From Hymenobacter nitidus (GTDB lineage: Bacteria > Bacteroidota > Bacteroidia > Cytophagales > Hymenobacteraceae): a stretch of DNA of 64,000 bases. Under the pieces are notes generated by a model. It saw nothing but the letters and a program-made list of their open reading frames with translations, was not told the DNA's origin and ran no database searches. Numbering within the stretch: position 1 is the first letter of the stretch; the number at the start of each line of letters is the position of its first letter. The translations under genes were made by a program, and so were the position numbers. The stretch spans positions 186,001-250,000 of the forward strand of contig NZ_JAJADQ010000008.1 in NCBI RefSeq assembly GCF_020447315.1, in the 5' to 3' direction. This document shows positions 30,911-38,856 of the stretch, piece after piece.

Positions 30911-31744
30911 ATGACTAGTACTCCCACAATGACCACCATCCTGGACAAAATCGTGGCGCACAAGCGCCGTGAGGTAGCCGAGCGCCAGAGCCTGGTGCCC
31001 GCCAAGCTGCTCGAGCGCAGCATCTACTTCAACAGCCAGCCTTTGTCGCTGCGCAAGTACCTGCAGCGCGACGATTTGAGCGGTATCATCGCCGAATTCA
31101 AGCGCAAGTCGCCCTCCAAGGGCTGGATCAACCAGCATGCGCCGGTAGAGCGCACCACGCTGGGCTACATGCAGGCCGGTGCTTCGGCCCTGTCGGTGCT
31201 GACCGATGCCGAGTTTTTTGCCGGCAAGAATGAGGACCTGACCATTGCCCGCCGCTTCAATTATTGCCCGATTCTGCGCAAAGACTTCGTGGTAGACGAG
31301 TACCAGATTCTGGAAGCCAAGAGCATCGGCGCCGATGCTATTCTGCTGATTGCTGCCGTGCTGACTCCCGAGGAAGTGCTGCGCTTCGGGCAGCTGGCCC
31401 GCTCGTTGGGCCTGGAAGTACTCCTGGAAGTGCATAATGCCGAAGAGCTGGACCGCACCCTGCACCCCGACGCGGTAAATCTGGTGGGTGTGAACAACCG
31501 CAATCTGCACGATTTCAGCCTGAGCCTCGACACCTCCCGGGAGCTGGCCGAGCAGATTCCCGCCGAGTTTGTGAAGGTGACGGAAAGCGGCCTGACCTCG
31601 GCGGCGGCCATCAATGAGCTGCGCGCCGTGGGCTACCGCGGTTTCCTGATCGGGGAAGCCTTCATGCGCAGCAGCCGCCCCGAAAAAGCCTGCCACGCGC
31701 TGGTGCAGGAGCTGCACGCCACCGAGTCGACCACCCTGATTTAG
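30911..31744 (+). CDS. trpC: Indole-3-glycerol-phosphate synthase
   Basis: 277 residues, TIM barrel. Active-site segments IIAEFKRKSPSKG, SVLTDAEFFAG, PILRKDFVVDEYQI, LEVHNAEEL, VGVNNRNLHDF and VTESGL all follow in family order. Converts carboxyphenylamino-deoxyribulose phosphate to indole glycerol phosphate. A 113-base gap separates it from trpD, larger than elsewhere in the operon. The 5-residue extension upstream of the second Met (MTTILDKIV) may or may not be translated. Confidence 0.96.
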   Translation: MTSTPTMTTILDKIVAHKRREVAERQSLVPAKLLERSIYFNSQPLSLRKYLQRDDLSGIIAEFKRKSPSKGWINQHAPVERTTLGYMQAGASALSVLTDAEFFAGKNEDLTIARRFNYCPILRKDFVVDEYQILEAKSIGADAILLIAAVLTPEEVLRFGQLARSLGLEVLLEVHNAEELDRTLHPDAVNLVGVNNRNLHDFSLSLDTSRELAEQIPAEFVKVTESGLTSAAAINELRAVGYRGFLIGEAFMRSSRPEKACHALVQELHATESTTLI

Positions 31745-31768
31745 TCGGAACCCCACGTGCTGCCTGCC

Positions 31769-32431
31769 ATGAGCTTTTCCGCTGCTTCATCTGTCCCCGC
31801 TGCTACTTTGCGTATCAAGGTGTGCGGCATGCGGCAGCCGGAAAATATTGCGGCCGTCGGGGCGCTGGAACCGGACTTTCTGGGCTTCATCTTCTACCTG
31901 AAGTCGGCGCGCTGCGTGCCAGCCACGCTCACGGCCGCGCAGCTCCCGCAGTTGCCGGCCGGCTGCCGCAAAGTAGGCGTGTTCGTCAATGAGTCGACGG
32001 CTGTTATCCGGGAGAAAGTGGCCCAGCTGGGCCTCGATTTGGTGCAGCTCCACGGCGACGAAACCCCGGCGCAGTGCGCTGAGCTGCAGGCGGCGGGCAT
32101 TCCGGTTATCAAAGCCTTTGCGGTAGACGCCGTGTTTGACTTCGACCAGCTGCGGCCCTACGTGAGCAGCTGCACTTACTTTCTGTTCGACACGAAAGGG
32201 GAGCAGCCCGGCGGCAACGGCACGGCCTTCGACTGGCGCATTCTGCAAGGCTACGACCTGTCGGTGCCCTACTTTCTGGCCGGCGGCCTGGAGCTGGAAC
32301 ACGCCGCCGCGTTGCAGCAGCTGCAGCTGCCCGGTTTGTACGCCGTCGACCTGAACAGCCGGTTTGAAATCCAGCCCGGCATCAAAGACGCCGCCCGGCT
32401 GGCGCCCATGTTCCGCCAGCTCCGGTCCTGA
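31769..32431 (+). CDS. trpF: Phosphoribosylanthranilate isomerase
   Basis: 220 residues, TIM barrel, isomerising phosphoribosylanthranilate. Catalytic Cys in RIKVCGMRQPENI near residue 20 and catalytic Asp region FDTKGEQPGGNGTAFDW are visible, as are LVQLHGDE and the C-terminal GLYAVDLNSRFEIQPGIKD. Start at ATG 31769; a GTG at 31757 would add four residues. It is separate from trpC, not fused as in enterobacteria. Confidence 0.94.
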   Translation: MSFSAASSVPAATLRIKVCGMRQPENIAAVGALEPDFLGFIFYLKSARCVPATLTAAQLPQLPAGCRKVGVFVNESTAVIREKVAQLGLDLVQLHGDETPAQCAELQAAGIPVIKAFAVDAVFDFDQLRPYVSSCTYFLFDTKGEQPGGNGTAFDWRILQGYDLSVPYFLAGGLELEHAAALQQLQLPGLYAVDLNSRFEIQPGIKDAARLAPMFRQLRS

Positions 32432-32495
32432 CTTCCTCAACCTCCAAGCATTCCACGCGGCCAAACCCGCTGCGCGAATCCCTGCAAAAACCATC

Positions 32496-33689
32496 ATGAC
32501 TACGACCTTTCAACCCAATGCCCGCGGCTACTACGGCGAATTCGGGGGAGCTTTCATTCCGGAAATGCTTTACCCCAACGTGGAAGAGCTGCGCGAGCAA
32601 TACCTGCAGATTCTGGCCGACCCCGAGTACCAGGCCGAATACCAGCAGCTGCTGCGCGACTATGTCGGCCGGCCCACGCCGCTGTTTGAAGCCAAACGAC
32701 TGTCGGCGCGCTACAACACGCGCATCTACCTCAAGCGCGAAGACCTGTGCCACACCGGCGCCCACAAGGTAAACAACACCGTAGGCCAGATTCTGCTGGC
32801 CCGGCGGCTGGGCAAAACGCGCATCATTGCCGAAACCGGCGCGGGGCAGCACGGCGTGGCCACGGCTACCGTGTGCGCGCTGATGGGCATGGAGTGCATC
32901 GTGTATATGGGCAAAACCGACACCGAGCGGCAGCGGCCCAACGTGGAGCGCATGCGTCTGCTCGGGGCCAAAGTAGTGGCCGTGACCAGCGGCAGCCAGA
33001 CCCTGAAAGATGCCACTAACGAGGCCATCCGCGACTGGATCGGCAACCCCGTGGATACGCACTACATCATCGGCTCGGTGGTGGGTCCGCACCCGTACCC
33101 CGATCTGGTGGCGCGGTTGCAGTCGGTCATCAGTGAGGAAATGCGCAAGCAGCTGCTGGAAAAAGTAGGCCGCGAGCTGCCCGACTACGTGGTGGCCTGC
33201 GTGGGCGGCGGCTCCAATGCCGCTGGCGCCTTCTACCACTTCCTGGATGAGCCCTCGGTGCAGCTGGTGGCCGTGGAAGCGGCCGGGCACGGCATTCACT
33301 CCGGGCACTCGGCCGCTACCTCAGTGCTGGGCACGCCGGGCATCATTCACGGCAGCCGCACGCTGCTGATGCAGGACGAGCACGGCCAGATTACCGAGCC
33401 CTACTCGCTGTCGGCTGGCCTCGACTACCCCGGTATCGGGCCGCTGCACGCGCACTTGGGTGCTTCGGGCCGGGCCCGGTTTATCAGCATCGAGGACGAG
33501 CAGGCCCTGAAAGCCGTGGCCGAGCTGAGCCGTTTGGAAGGCATTATTCCGGCCCTCGAAACGGCCCACGCCCTGGCCGCACTGGGGCAGCTGGGCGCCG
33601 GGCCCGACGAAGTGGTGGTTATCAACCTCTCGGGCCGCGGCGACAAAGACCTGGAAACTTACATGAAATACGCCGATCAGCTCAAGTAA
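32496..33689 (+). CDS. trpB: Tryptophan synthase beta subunit
   Basis: 397 residues, TrpB1 class. PLP lysine K91 in HTGAHKVNN, GGGSNA phosphate-binding glycine loop, AETGAGQHGVATA, and SAGLDYPGIGPLHAHL are present. Condenses indole with serine. A longer frame from 32364 overlaps trpF and lacks homology-like start; 32496 (MTTTFQPNARGYYGEFGGAFIPE) is standard. Confidence 0.97.
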   Translation: MTTTFQPNARGYYGEFGGAFIPEMLYPNVEELREQYLQILADPEYQAEYQQLLRDYVGRPTPLFEAKRLSARYNTRIYLKREDLCHTGAHKVNNTVGQILLARRLGKTRIIAETGAGQHGVATATVCALMGMECIVYMGKTDTERQRPNVERMRLLGAKVVAVTSGSQTLKDATNEAIRDWIGNPVDTHYIIGSVVGPHPYPDLVARLQSVISEEMRKQLLEKVGRELPDYVVACVGGGSNAAGAFYHFLDEPSVQLVAVEAAGHGIHSGHSAATSVLGTPGIIHGSRTLLMQDEHGQITEPYSLSAGLDYPGIGPLHAHLGASGRARFISIEDEQALKAVAELSRLEGIIPALETAHALAALGQLGAGPDEVVVINLSGRGDKDLETYMKYADQLK

Positions 33690-33690
33690 T

Positions 33691-34473
33691 ATGACCAACC
33701 GCATTCAAAAAGCCTTTGAGCAGAAAGGTCAAAACCTGCTCAACGTGTATTTCACGGCCGGCTACCCCAAGCTGCAGGACACCGTGCCCCTGATTCAGGC
33801 CCTGACCACGGCCGGCGCCGACCTGATTGAAATCGGCATGCCCTTTTCCGACCCGTTGGCCGACGGTCCCGTGATTCAGCAGAGCAGCTCGGTGGCTTTG
33901 GCCAACGGTATGAACCTCTATGTGCTGTTCGAGCAGCTTAAAGACATCCGCCAGCAGGTGCCCGACACGCCCTTGCTGCTGATGGGCTACCTGAACCCGA
34001 TTATGCAGTTCGGCATGGAGAACTTCTGCCGCGAAGCTGCCGCCGCCGGCGTTGATGGCCTGATTTTGCCCGACCTGCCGCTGGTGGAATACGAGCAGGA
34101 ATACCAGGCCATTTTCAAGCAATACAACCTGCAGCCGGTGTTCCTGATTACGCCCCAGACCGCGCCAGAGCGCATCCGCCACATGGATACCTTAACCGAT
34201 GCCTTCCTGTATCTGGTATCGGGGCCGGGCACGACGGGCAGCGCCAACACCCAGGAGGCGGGCACGCAGGAAGCGTATTTCGAGCGGATTGCGGCCATGA
34301 ACCTGCGCAATCCGCGCCTTATCGGCTTCGGCATCGGCGACAAAGCGTCTTTCCAGCGGGCTTCGCAGTATGCCCACGGCGCCATCATCGGCTCGGCCTT
34401 CATCCGGGCCCTGGAAGACACGGCCGACGCGCCGCAGGCTGCCCAAAAATTTGTTTCATCTATCTTATCTTAA
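33691..34473 (+). CDS. trpA: Tryptophan synthase alpha subunit
   Basis: 260 residues, TIM barrel. Catalytic Glu E47 in DLIEIGMPFSDPLADGP and Asp in DGLILPDLPLVE are present, with phosphate site VSGPGTTGS. It cleaves indole glycerol phosphate and channels indole to TrpB. It begins one base after the trpB stop, so translation is probably coupled. Confidence 0.97.
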   Translation: MTNRIQKAFEQKGQNLLNVYFTAGYPKLQDTVPLIQALTTAGADLIEIGMPFSDPLADGPVIQQSSSVALANGMNLYVLFEQLKDIRQQVPDTPLLLMGYLNPIMQFGMENFCREAAAAGVDGLILPDLPLVEYEQEYQAIFKQYNLQPVFLITPQTAPERIRHMDTLTDAFLYLVSGPGTTGSANTQEAGTQEAYFERIAAMNLRNPRLIGFGIGDKASFQRASQYAHGAIIGSAFIRALEDTADAPQAAQKFVSSILS

Positions 34474-34518
34474 ATTAGTTAGCAGATATTTTCTTCCGCT
34501 GACCCCACTCATCCAGCC

Positions 34519-35532
34519 ATGATTATTCAACTCGAAAAAACCACCTCGGCCGAACAAAAGGCCGACATCATTGCCCACGTTAAGGACGCTAAGTTCAAAG
34601 TAACCGAGGTCGACACGCAGCGCGCCAGCTACCTGGTGGGCATTGGCAAAGCCGACGTCGATTTGCGCACCCTGGGCCAGCTGCCCGGCATCCTGGACAT
34701 TCACCGCGTGTCGGACGACTACAAGCTGGTGAGCCGCAAGTGGAGAGTGCGCCCCACCGTGCTCGACCTCGGCGACGGAGTCTACATCGGCGAAGGCCAA
34801 CTGAGCATTGCCGCTGGCCCCTGCAGCATCGAAAGTGAGGCCCAGATGGAAAAAATCATGGACCACCTCGTCGAAAATGGCGTGCGCCTGATGCGTGGCG
34901 GCGTGTTCAAGCCCCGCTCGTCGCCCTATTCGTTCCGCGGCCTGGGCATGGACGGCCTGAAGCTGTTCCACCAGATGGCGCGGGCCCGGGGCATCAAAAT
35001 CGTGACCGAGGTAATGCAGGTGTCGCAGGTAGAGGAAATGCATGACTACGTGGACGTGTTCCAGGTGGGCGCCCGCAACACCCAGAACTTCAACCTGCTC
35101 GATGCCCTGGGCGGCGTTGATAAGCCCGTACTGATTAAGCGCGGCATTTCGGGCACGATTGAGGAGCTGCTCTCGTCGGCTGAGTACGTATTTTCGGGCG
35201 GCAACGAGAAGCTGATTCTTTGCGAGCGGGGTATCCGGACCTTCGAAACGGCCTCGCGCAATACTCTTGACCTCAACGCGGTACCGATTCTGAAGGAGAA
35301 GACCCACCTGCCCGTGGTGGTTGACCCTTCGCACGGCATTGGCATCCGCGAGTACGTGGCGCCGATGGCGCTGGCGGGCATTATGGCCGGGGCCGACGGC
35401 ATCCTGTACGAAGCCCACGAGAAGCCCGAAGAAGCCGCTTCCGACGGCCAGCAAACCCTGAATTTTGCGGAGTCGGCGCGCCTGATTCAGAACATGCGCA
35501 AGGTGTACGCCCTGCGCCAGGAGCTGGAATAA
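34519..35532 (+). CDS. aroF: 3-deoxy-7-phosphoheptulonate synthase, type I-beta, with regulatory N-domain
   Basis: 337 residues. Residues 1-80 form the ferredoxin-like regulatory domain of the Thermotoga/Bacillus type (MIIQLEKTTSAEQKADIIAHVKDA...RVSDDYKLVSRKW), followed by the barrel. Metal Cys in IAAGPCSIES, KPRSSPYSFRG, KRGISGTIEE and VDPSHGIGIREYV are visible. It catalyses the first shikimate-pathway step, so its position after trpA ties chorismate supply to tryptophan control. The N-domain is expected to bind an aromatic amino acid in this class, but specificity is not read here. Confidence 0.93.
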   Translation: MIIQLEKTTSAEQKADIIAHVKDAKFKVTEVDTQRASYLVGIGKADVDLRTLGQLPGILDIHRVSDDYKLVSRKWRVRPTVLDLGDGVYIGEGQLSIAAGPCSIESEAQMEKIMDHLVENGVRLMRGGVFKPRSSPYSFRGLGMDGLKLFHQMARARGIKIVTEVMQVSQVEEMHDYVDVFQVGARNTQNFNLLDALGGVDKPVLIKRGISGTIEELLSSAEYVFSGGNEKLILCERGIRTFETASRNTLDLNAVPILKEKTHLPVVVDPSHGIGIREYVAPMALAGIMAGADGILYEAHEKPEEAASDGQQTLNFAESARLIQNMRKVYALRQELE

Positions 35533-35552
35533 GCGGCGGGTTTTTAGTTGTT

Positions 35553-35628
35553 GGTTTTTGGTTGTTAGTTGATGCATTAAACCTGGGCCGTAGTGCCGGG
35601 TTTAGACGTCAGCTGGCAACCAAAAACC
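35553..35628 (+). repeat. G/T-rich intercistronic hairpin after aroF
   Basis: GGTTTTTGGTTG (35553-35564) with its complement CAACCAAAAACC (35617-35628) and further U-G-compatible pairing inward gives arms of about 35 bases with a tiny loop. The unit TTAGTTGTTGGTTTTTGG begins just after the aroF stop, and the following gene begins within 6 bases of the right arm. It may be a stabiliser, terminator-like brake or mobile repeat. Confidence 0.7.
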
Positions 35629-35633
35629 GTTTT

Positions 35634-36914
35634 ATGCCCTTCACTTTCAGTGCCTACAGTGCGTTGCTGCTGCCGTTTTTCCTGCAGGGTATCGTCGTGA
35701 GCATTGTGCTGCTGGGGCGCAGCCGCCGCCACGGCACCGCGGCCGACGCCTGGCTGGCGCTGCTGCTGGTGCTGCACACGGTGCGCCTGGCCCAGTGGAT
35801 GCTGGGATTTGCCGGCTGGTACGACTCCCACGACGGCTTCTCCACGTTTATGTTTTACTTTCCCTTCAGCAACTGGCTGGCGGTGGGGCCGGCGCTGTAC
35901 TTCTATTTCCGTAGCCTCACAAACCAGGAATTTCGATTTGCAAGACGCCACTGGCTGCACTTCGTGCCGGCTCTGCTGCCGCTGGCCGAGCACTTGGGCG
36001 TTTTTCTTTACGATTTGGGCTGGTGGCATGGGCTGCGGGCGCACCCGTTGCCTGCTCACTTCGGCACCAAAGGTCCGCTGGCGGCGAGGCTCAACGAGTT
36101 GCCGCTTGATTACGCGCTGGATGTGGCCGGCTACCTGCTTATCGGCGGCTATGCGCTGCGCACCCTGCGCGAATACCGCGCCTATGCTCATTATCTGAAT
36201 GACAACTTCTCGGACACCGACCGGATTCGGTTCCGTTGGCTGCGCAACGTGCTGGTGGCCGTGCTCTTCGGAACGGCCGTGACGCTGGTTTTTGGCGTTG
36301 TCAACAGCTTCGTCAGCCCACTGAGCTACTATCAAGCCTGGTACGACTACCTCTTCACCGGCCTGCTGATTTATTACCTGAGCATTGCCGGGCTGCTGAC
36401 CGGGCACCAACTGGCCAGCCTGCACTTCCAGCCGACGCGTGAGCCGGCGGGTGTACCCCAGTCCGTGGCAGCTCCCGAAGTGGTGGCAACGACGACCTCG
36501 CCCGGCCTGGTCGTGGCTGCCGAGCAAGAGGCTGGTATCGACGCTGCAGACGTGGCACCTTCGGCCCCCGATGCCGAGCTGACCCGCTGGACCACCCGTC
36601 TGCTGCGGCACATGGATACTGCCCGGCCTTATCTAGCGCCCGAGCTGACGCTGGGGGAGCTGGCCGCTCAGCTACAAACGAATACCTCGTGGTTGTCGCG
36701 GGTTATCAACGCGGGCTGTGGGCAGAATTTCAACGATTTCATCAATGAGTATCGAGTACGGGAAGCCGAACAGCGCCTGCTCGACCCGCAGTTTCGGCAT
36801 TACACCTTGCTGGCCGTGGCCCTAGAGGCCGGTTTCAATTCCAAGTCGACTTTCAACCGGGTGTTCAAGAAGCTGCGCGGCATCACGCCGGGCGAAGTAG
36901 CGCGCCAGGGGTAG
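35634..36914 (+). CDS. Membrane-bound AraC-family transcriptional regulator
   Basis: 426 residues. The N-terminal 240 residues have about seven hydrophobic segments (YSALLLPFFLQGIVVSIVLLG, AWLALLLVLHTVRL, FMFYFPFSNWLAVGPALYFYF, WLHFVPALLPLAEHLGVF and more). An Ala/Pro-rich linker is followed by the AraC-type HTH at about 325-423: LGELAAQLQTNTSWLSRVINAGCGQNFNDFINEYRVREAEQRL...LLAVALEAGFNSKSTFNRVFKKLRGITPGEVAR. Such 7TM-AraC proteins are known in Bacteroidota as membrane-anchored regulators, with ligand unknown. Start ATG 35634 is adjacent to the repeat. Nearby candidate targets are the following lipoprotein and DoxX genes, but this is unproven. Confidence 0.9.
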   Translation: MPFTFSAYSALLLPFFLQGIVVSIVLLGRSRRHGTAADAWLALLLVLHTVRLAQWMLGFAGWYDSHDGFSTFMFYFPFSNWLAVGPALYFYFRSLTNQEFRFARRHWLHFVPALLPLAEHLGVFLYDLGWWHGLRAHPLPAHFGTKGPLAARLNELPLDYALDVAGYLLIGGYALRTLREYRAYAHYLNDNFSDTDRIRFRWLRNVLVAVLFGTAVTLVFGVVNSFVSPLSYYQAWYDYLFTGLLIYYLSIAGLLTGHQLASLHFQPTREPAGVPQSVAAPEVVATTTSPGLVVAAEQEAGIDAADVAPSAPDAELTRWTTRLLRHMDTARPYLAPELTLGELAAQLQTNTSWLSRVINAGCGQNFNDFINEYRVREAEQRLLDPQFRHYTLLAVALEAGFNSKSTFNRVFKKLRGITPGEVARQG

Positions 36915-37001
36915 GGAGCCGCAGGTGTCAAACTATAGATTGGGACGTCCCATGCCGTAAATCGGGGCGTTTGGGGAAGAAGCAGTAGCTTCCTTTGGGG
37001 C

Positions 37002-37418
37002 ATGGTTTCACTTCACCCCACTGCTATGCTTACTCCTTTCTTCTGCCGCCCCCTGAAGGTGGCGGGCCTGTTACTGGGGCTCACCGGTATCTTATCCTGC
37101 GGTTGGGCCGGCATCAAATCCGACTTGTTGATTGAGCCCGGCAAGCAGTTCGTGCTGGGCGGCGGCCAACCCGGCGCTTTCAGAGTAGCGGCCCGCAACG
37201 TGGGCAAGGTGGCCGTGGAGTTCAAGGAGCGGCCCCGCAACGGCGGCATCTTCGGAAAAGCCACGCTGCAGCCCGGGCAGTCGGCCACGCTGCGCTACAT
37301 GGCCGGCTCGTCGGCGGTGCTGCTCAACCCGTCAGCCCAGCGGGCCAACGTGAACCTGCACGTCACCGGCGACACGAACAACCTGAGCATGAATTACGAG
37401 CCCAGCGGTAAGCTGTAA
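37002..37418 (+). CDS. Putative lipoprotein, function unknown
   Basis: 138 residues, not recognised. Hydrophobic N-terminus with lipobox-like ILSCGWAG (Cys at about 33 from this start; about 25 from the Met at 37026). The mature part is small and beta-rich (FVLGGGQPGAFRVAARNVGKVAVEFKERPRNGG...VNLHVTGDTNNLSMNYEP). The start at 37026 (MLTPFF) makes a more typical signal peptide; 37002 is a possible extension. It lies 12 bases before the DoxX-fusion gene on the same strand, so likely cotranscribed with it. Confidence 0.65.
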   Translation: MVSLHPTAMLTPFFCRPLKVAGLLLGLTGILSCGWAGIKSDLLIEPGKQFVLGGGQPGAFRVAARNVGKVAVEFKERPRNGGIFGKATLQPGQSATLRYMAGSSAVLLNPSAQRANVNLHVTGDTNNLSMNYEPSGKL

Positions 37419-37430
37419 TCCCGGCGCATC

Positions 37431-38468
37431 ATGAAAAAGCTACTGTTTCCGGCCGCGCCCATGGCGTCCCGGGCCGCTGATGCGGCCTTGCTGCTCTTCC
37501 GCCTGCACCTGGGCCTGTCCATTGCCGTTGGGGCCGGCTGGGCCAAGTTGGTGCAGCTCACTTCGGCTACCGAACTAAGCAAGCTGCTAGCGGGGCATGC
37601 CATAACCGGCGCGCCCGACTGGTTTGTGCAGCAGGTGGCTGCTCTGGGCTTTACCTTTCCCTCGGCTTACCTGTGGGCTTACCTGTGGGCTTCCCTGGCT
37701 ATCTGGGGCGAGCTTATCGGCGGCCTGCTCATCGCGCTGGGGTTGCTTACGCGCCTGGGGGCTGCGCAGCTGGCCTTCCAGTTCTTCGTTATTGCCTTTC
37801 TGTGGTTCGAGCAGCCCGAGCCGTTGCTGGGCATGTACTACCAGCAGCTGTTGTTCTGGTCTTTTGTGCTCGTGTCCGTGGTCGGCGGGGGGCGCTATTC
37901 CCTCGATTATTGGCTGGCTCACCGAGAATGGCCATTAGCAGCAAATGCGCGCCTACTTGCCACTGCTGCAGCCGGCGGGCTCCTGCTGCTCACTAGCCCG
38001 TCGGCTCAGGCCCAAACCCAGTTTCCAACCGTTACCATGCAGGAGCTGCTGCCTGTGGCCCGGCAATGGAACGGCACGCTCACCTACCTGGACTACTCGA
38101 CCAAACAGCCCGTGAGCCTGCCTACCAGCCTCGGTGCCCGGCAGTCGGCTCCCCGGGAGCTGACGCTGCAGTTTGTCTACACCGAGCCCAGCGGCCAGCA
38201 AGTGACGGGTGCCGACCAGCTGCGCCTCTCGGCAGATGGCGCTACCGTCGAGTGGGACGATGTTTTGCTGCAAGTCATAAGCAAAACCCCGCTTCCCGAC
38301 CATACTGCCGAACTGGTGCTGGAAGGGCGGGGGCAGGATGATGGCAAAAGCTGCCTTATCCGCAAAACCCTCGTGCTATCTGCGACGCAATTTTCAGTAA
38401 GCAAACAGGTTAAGTATGCCACTAGTGAGGAGTTTGTGACGCGGAATACCTATTCTTTTCATTGGTAG
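37431..38468 (+). CDS. DoxX-family membrane protein fused to a periplasmic domain
   Basis: 345 residues. Residues 1-165 form a DoxX-type four-helix membrane domain (LLLFRLHLGLSIAVGAGWAKL, FPSAYLWAYLWASLAIWGELIGGLLIALGLLTRLGA, FFVIAFLWFE, YYQQLLFWSFVLVSVVGGG). A second hydrophobic stretch resembling a signal peptide (LLATAAAGGLLLLTSPSAQAQ, about 175-196) follows, and then a 150-residue soluble domain of unknown type (TMQELLPVARQWNGTLTYLDYSTKQPVSLPTSLG to the C-terminus). DoxX domains are linked to redox and sulfur metabolism in some bacteria. The fusion leaves a hidden signal-like segment mid-protein that could be processed. No frameshift is seen. Confidence 0.82.
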   Translation: MKKLLFPAAPMASRAADAALLLFRLHLGLSIAVGAGWAKLVQLTSATELSKLLAGHAITGAPDWFVQQVAALGFTFPSAYLWAYLWASLAIWGELIGGLLIALGLLTRLGAAQLAFQFFVIAFLWFEQPEPLLGMYYQQLLFWSFVLVSVVGGGRYSLDYWLAHREWPLAANARLLATAAAGGLLLLTSPSAQAQTQFPTVTMQELLPVARQWNGTLTYLDYSTKQPVSLPTSLGARQSAPRELTLQFVYTEPSGQQVTGADQLRLSADGATVEWDDVLLQVISKTPLPDHTAELVLEGRGQDDGKSCLIRKTLVLSATQFSVSKQVKYATSEEFVTRNTYSFHW

Positions 38469-38683
38469 ACTTACGCTCGAGCATTCAAGGGCATTAGCTG
38501 CTACTTTACTACCCATGATTAAAGTAGGGGTATATATTTTGAGGGGGTAATTGGGTTTTATTGTCTTAATATGCTGCTAACTCCCTCTTGTGGAAGGTGT
38601 GTTTGCGTATAGTGTGAAGTATCTATCCATAATGACTGAAAAAAATATAGGGTTTGCATATACAACCTATTTCCATAATTCTA

Positions 38684-38691
38684 TATATTTG
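38684..38691 (+). promoter_or_regulatory. -7 box (TATATTTG) before the phenylalanine hydroxylase leader
   Basis: TATATTTG matches TAnnTTTG exactly, 9 bases before the leader ATG, so transcription may start within a few bases of it (near-leaderless). No TTG stands at 19-20 bases upstream; TTTG occurs only at 38653-38656. The rest of the 388-base gap (38469-38683) is AT-rich and otherwise empty. Confidence 0.45.
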
Positions 38692-38699
38692 CCTTCAGT

Positions 38700-38786
38700 A
38701 TGATGAACCAAACCGCGAAATACATGTGCCTAAATATTCGTCCCGTCAAGGACGGAGTCGGGCTGTATTGCCGGTACGGAAGCTAG
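38700..38786 (+). CDS. Putative Tyr-containing leader peptide upstream of phenylalanine hydroxylase
   Basis: 28-codon frame (ATG ATG at 38700-38705 to TAG at 38784-38786), identical in length to trpL and also starting with two Met codons. It has Tyr codons TAC at 38721, TAT at 38766 and TAC at 38775 (residues 8, 23 and 26). GGAGTCGGGC at 38754-38763, inside this frame, is perfectly complementary to GCCCGACTCC at 38822-38831, which is the 5' arm of the terminator just before the hydroxylase gene; so the leader RNA can form an alternative to that terminator. This is direct reading of the sequence; that it is translated and senses tyrosyl-tRNA is inference. Confidence 0.55.
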   Translation: MMNQTAKYMCLNIRPVKDGVGLYCRYGS

Positions 38787-38818
38787 AAGCACATGCTACT
38801 AACCCTCTGAAAATCGTC

Positions 38819-38856
38819 AAGGCCCGACTCCTACCAGGAGCCGGGCCTTTTTTTTT
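38819..38856 (+). terminator. Attenuator terminator before phenylalanine hydroxylase
   Basis: AAGGCCCGACTCCT / AGGAGCCGGGCCTT (arms 38819-38832 and 38836-38849, 3-base loop, one mismatch) followed by a run of nine T that ends exactly where the ATG of the next gene begins. A terminator in front of its gene rather than after one implies regulated read-through. Confidence 0.8.

Noticed and set aside
35538..35628. Considered as an attachment site or IS end
   Set aside because: No integrase, transposase or target duplication is seen next to it.
38569..38641. TTTGCGTATAGTG near 38604 as a fifth copy of the glucan-locus motif
   Set aside because: Only the TTGCGTA core matches, and it is not linked to a glucan gene, so it may be chance.
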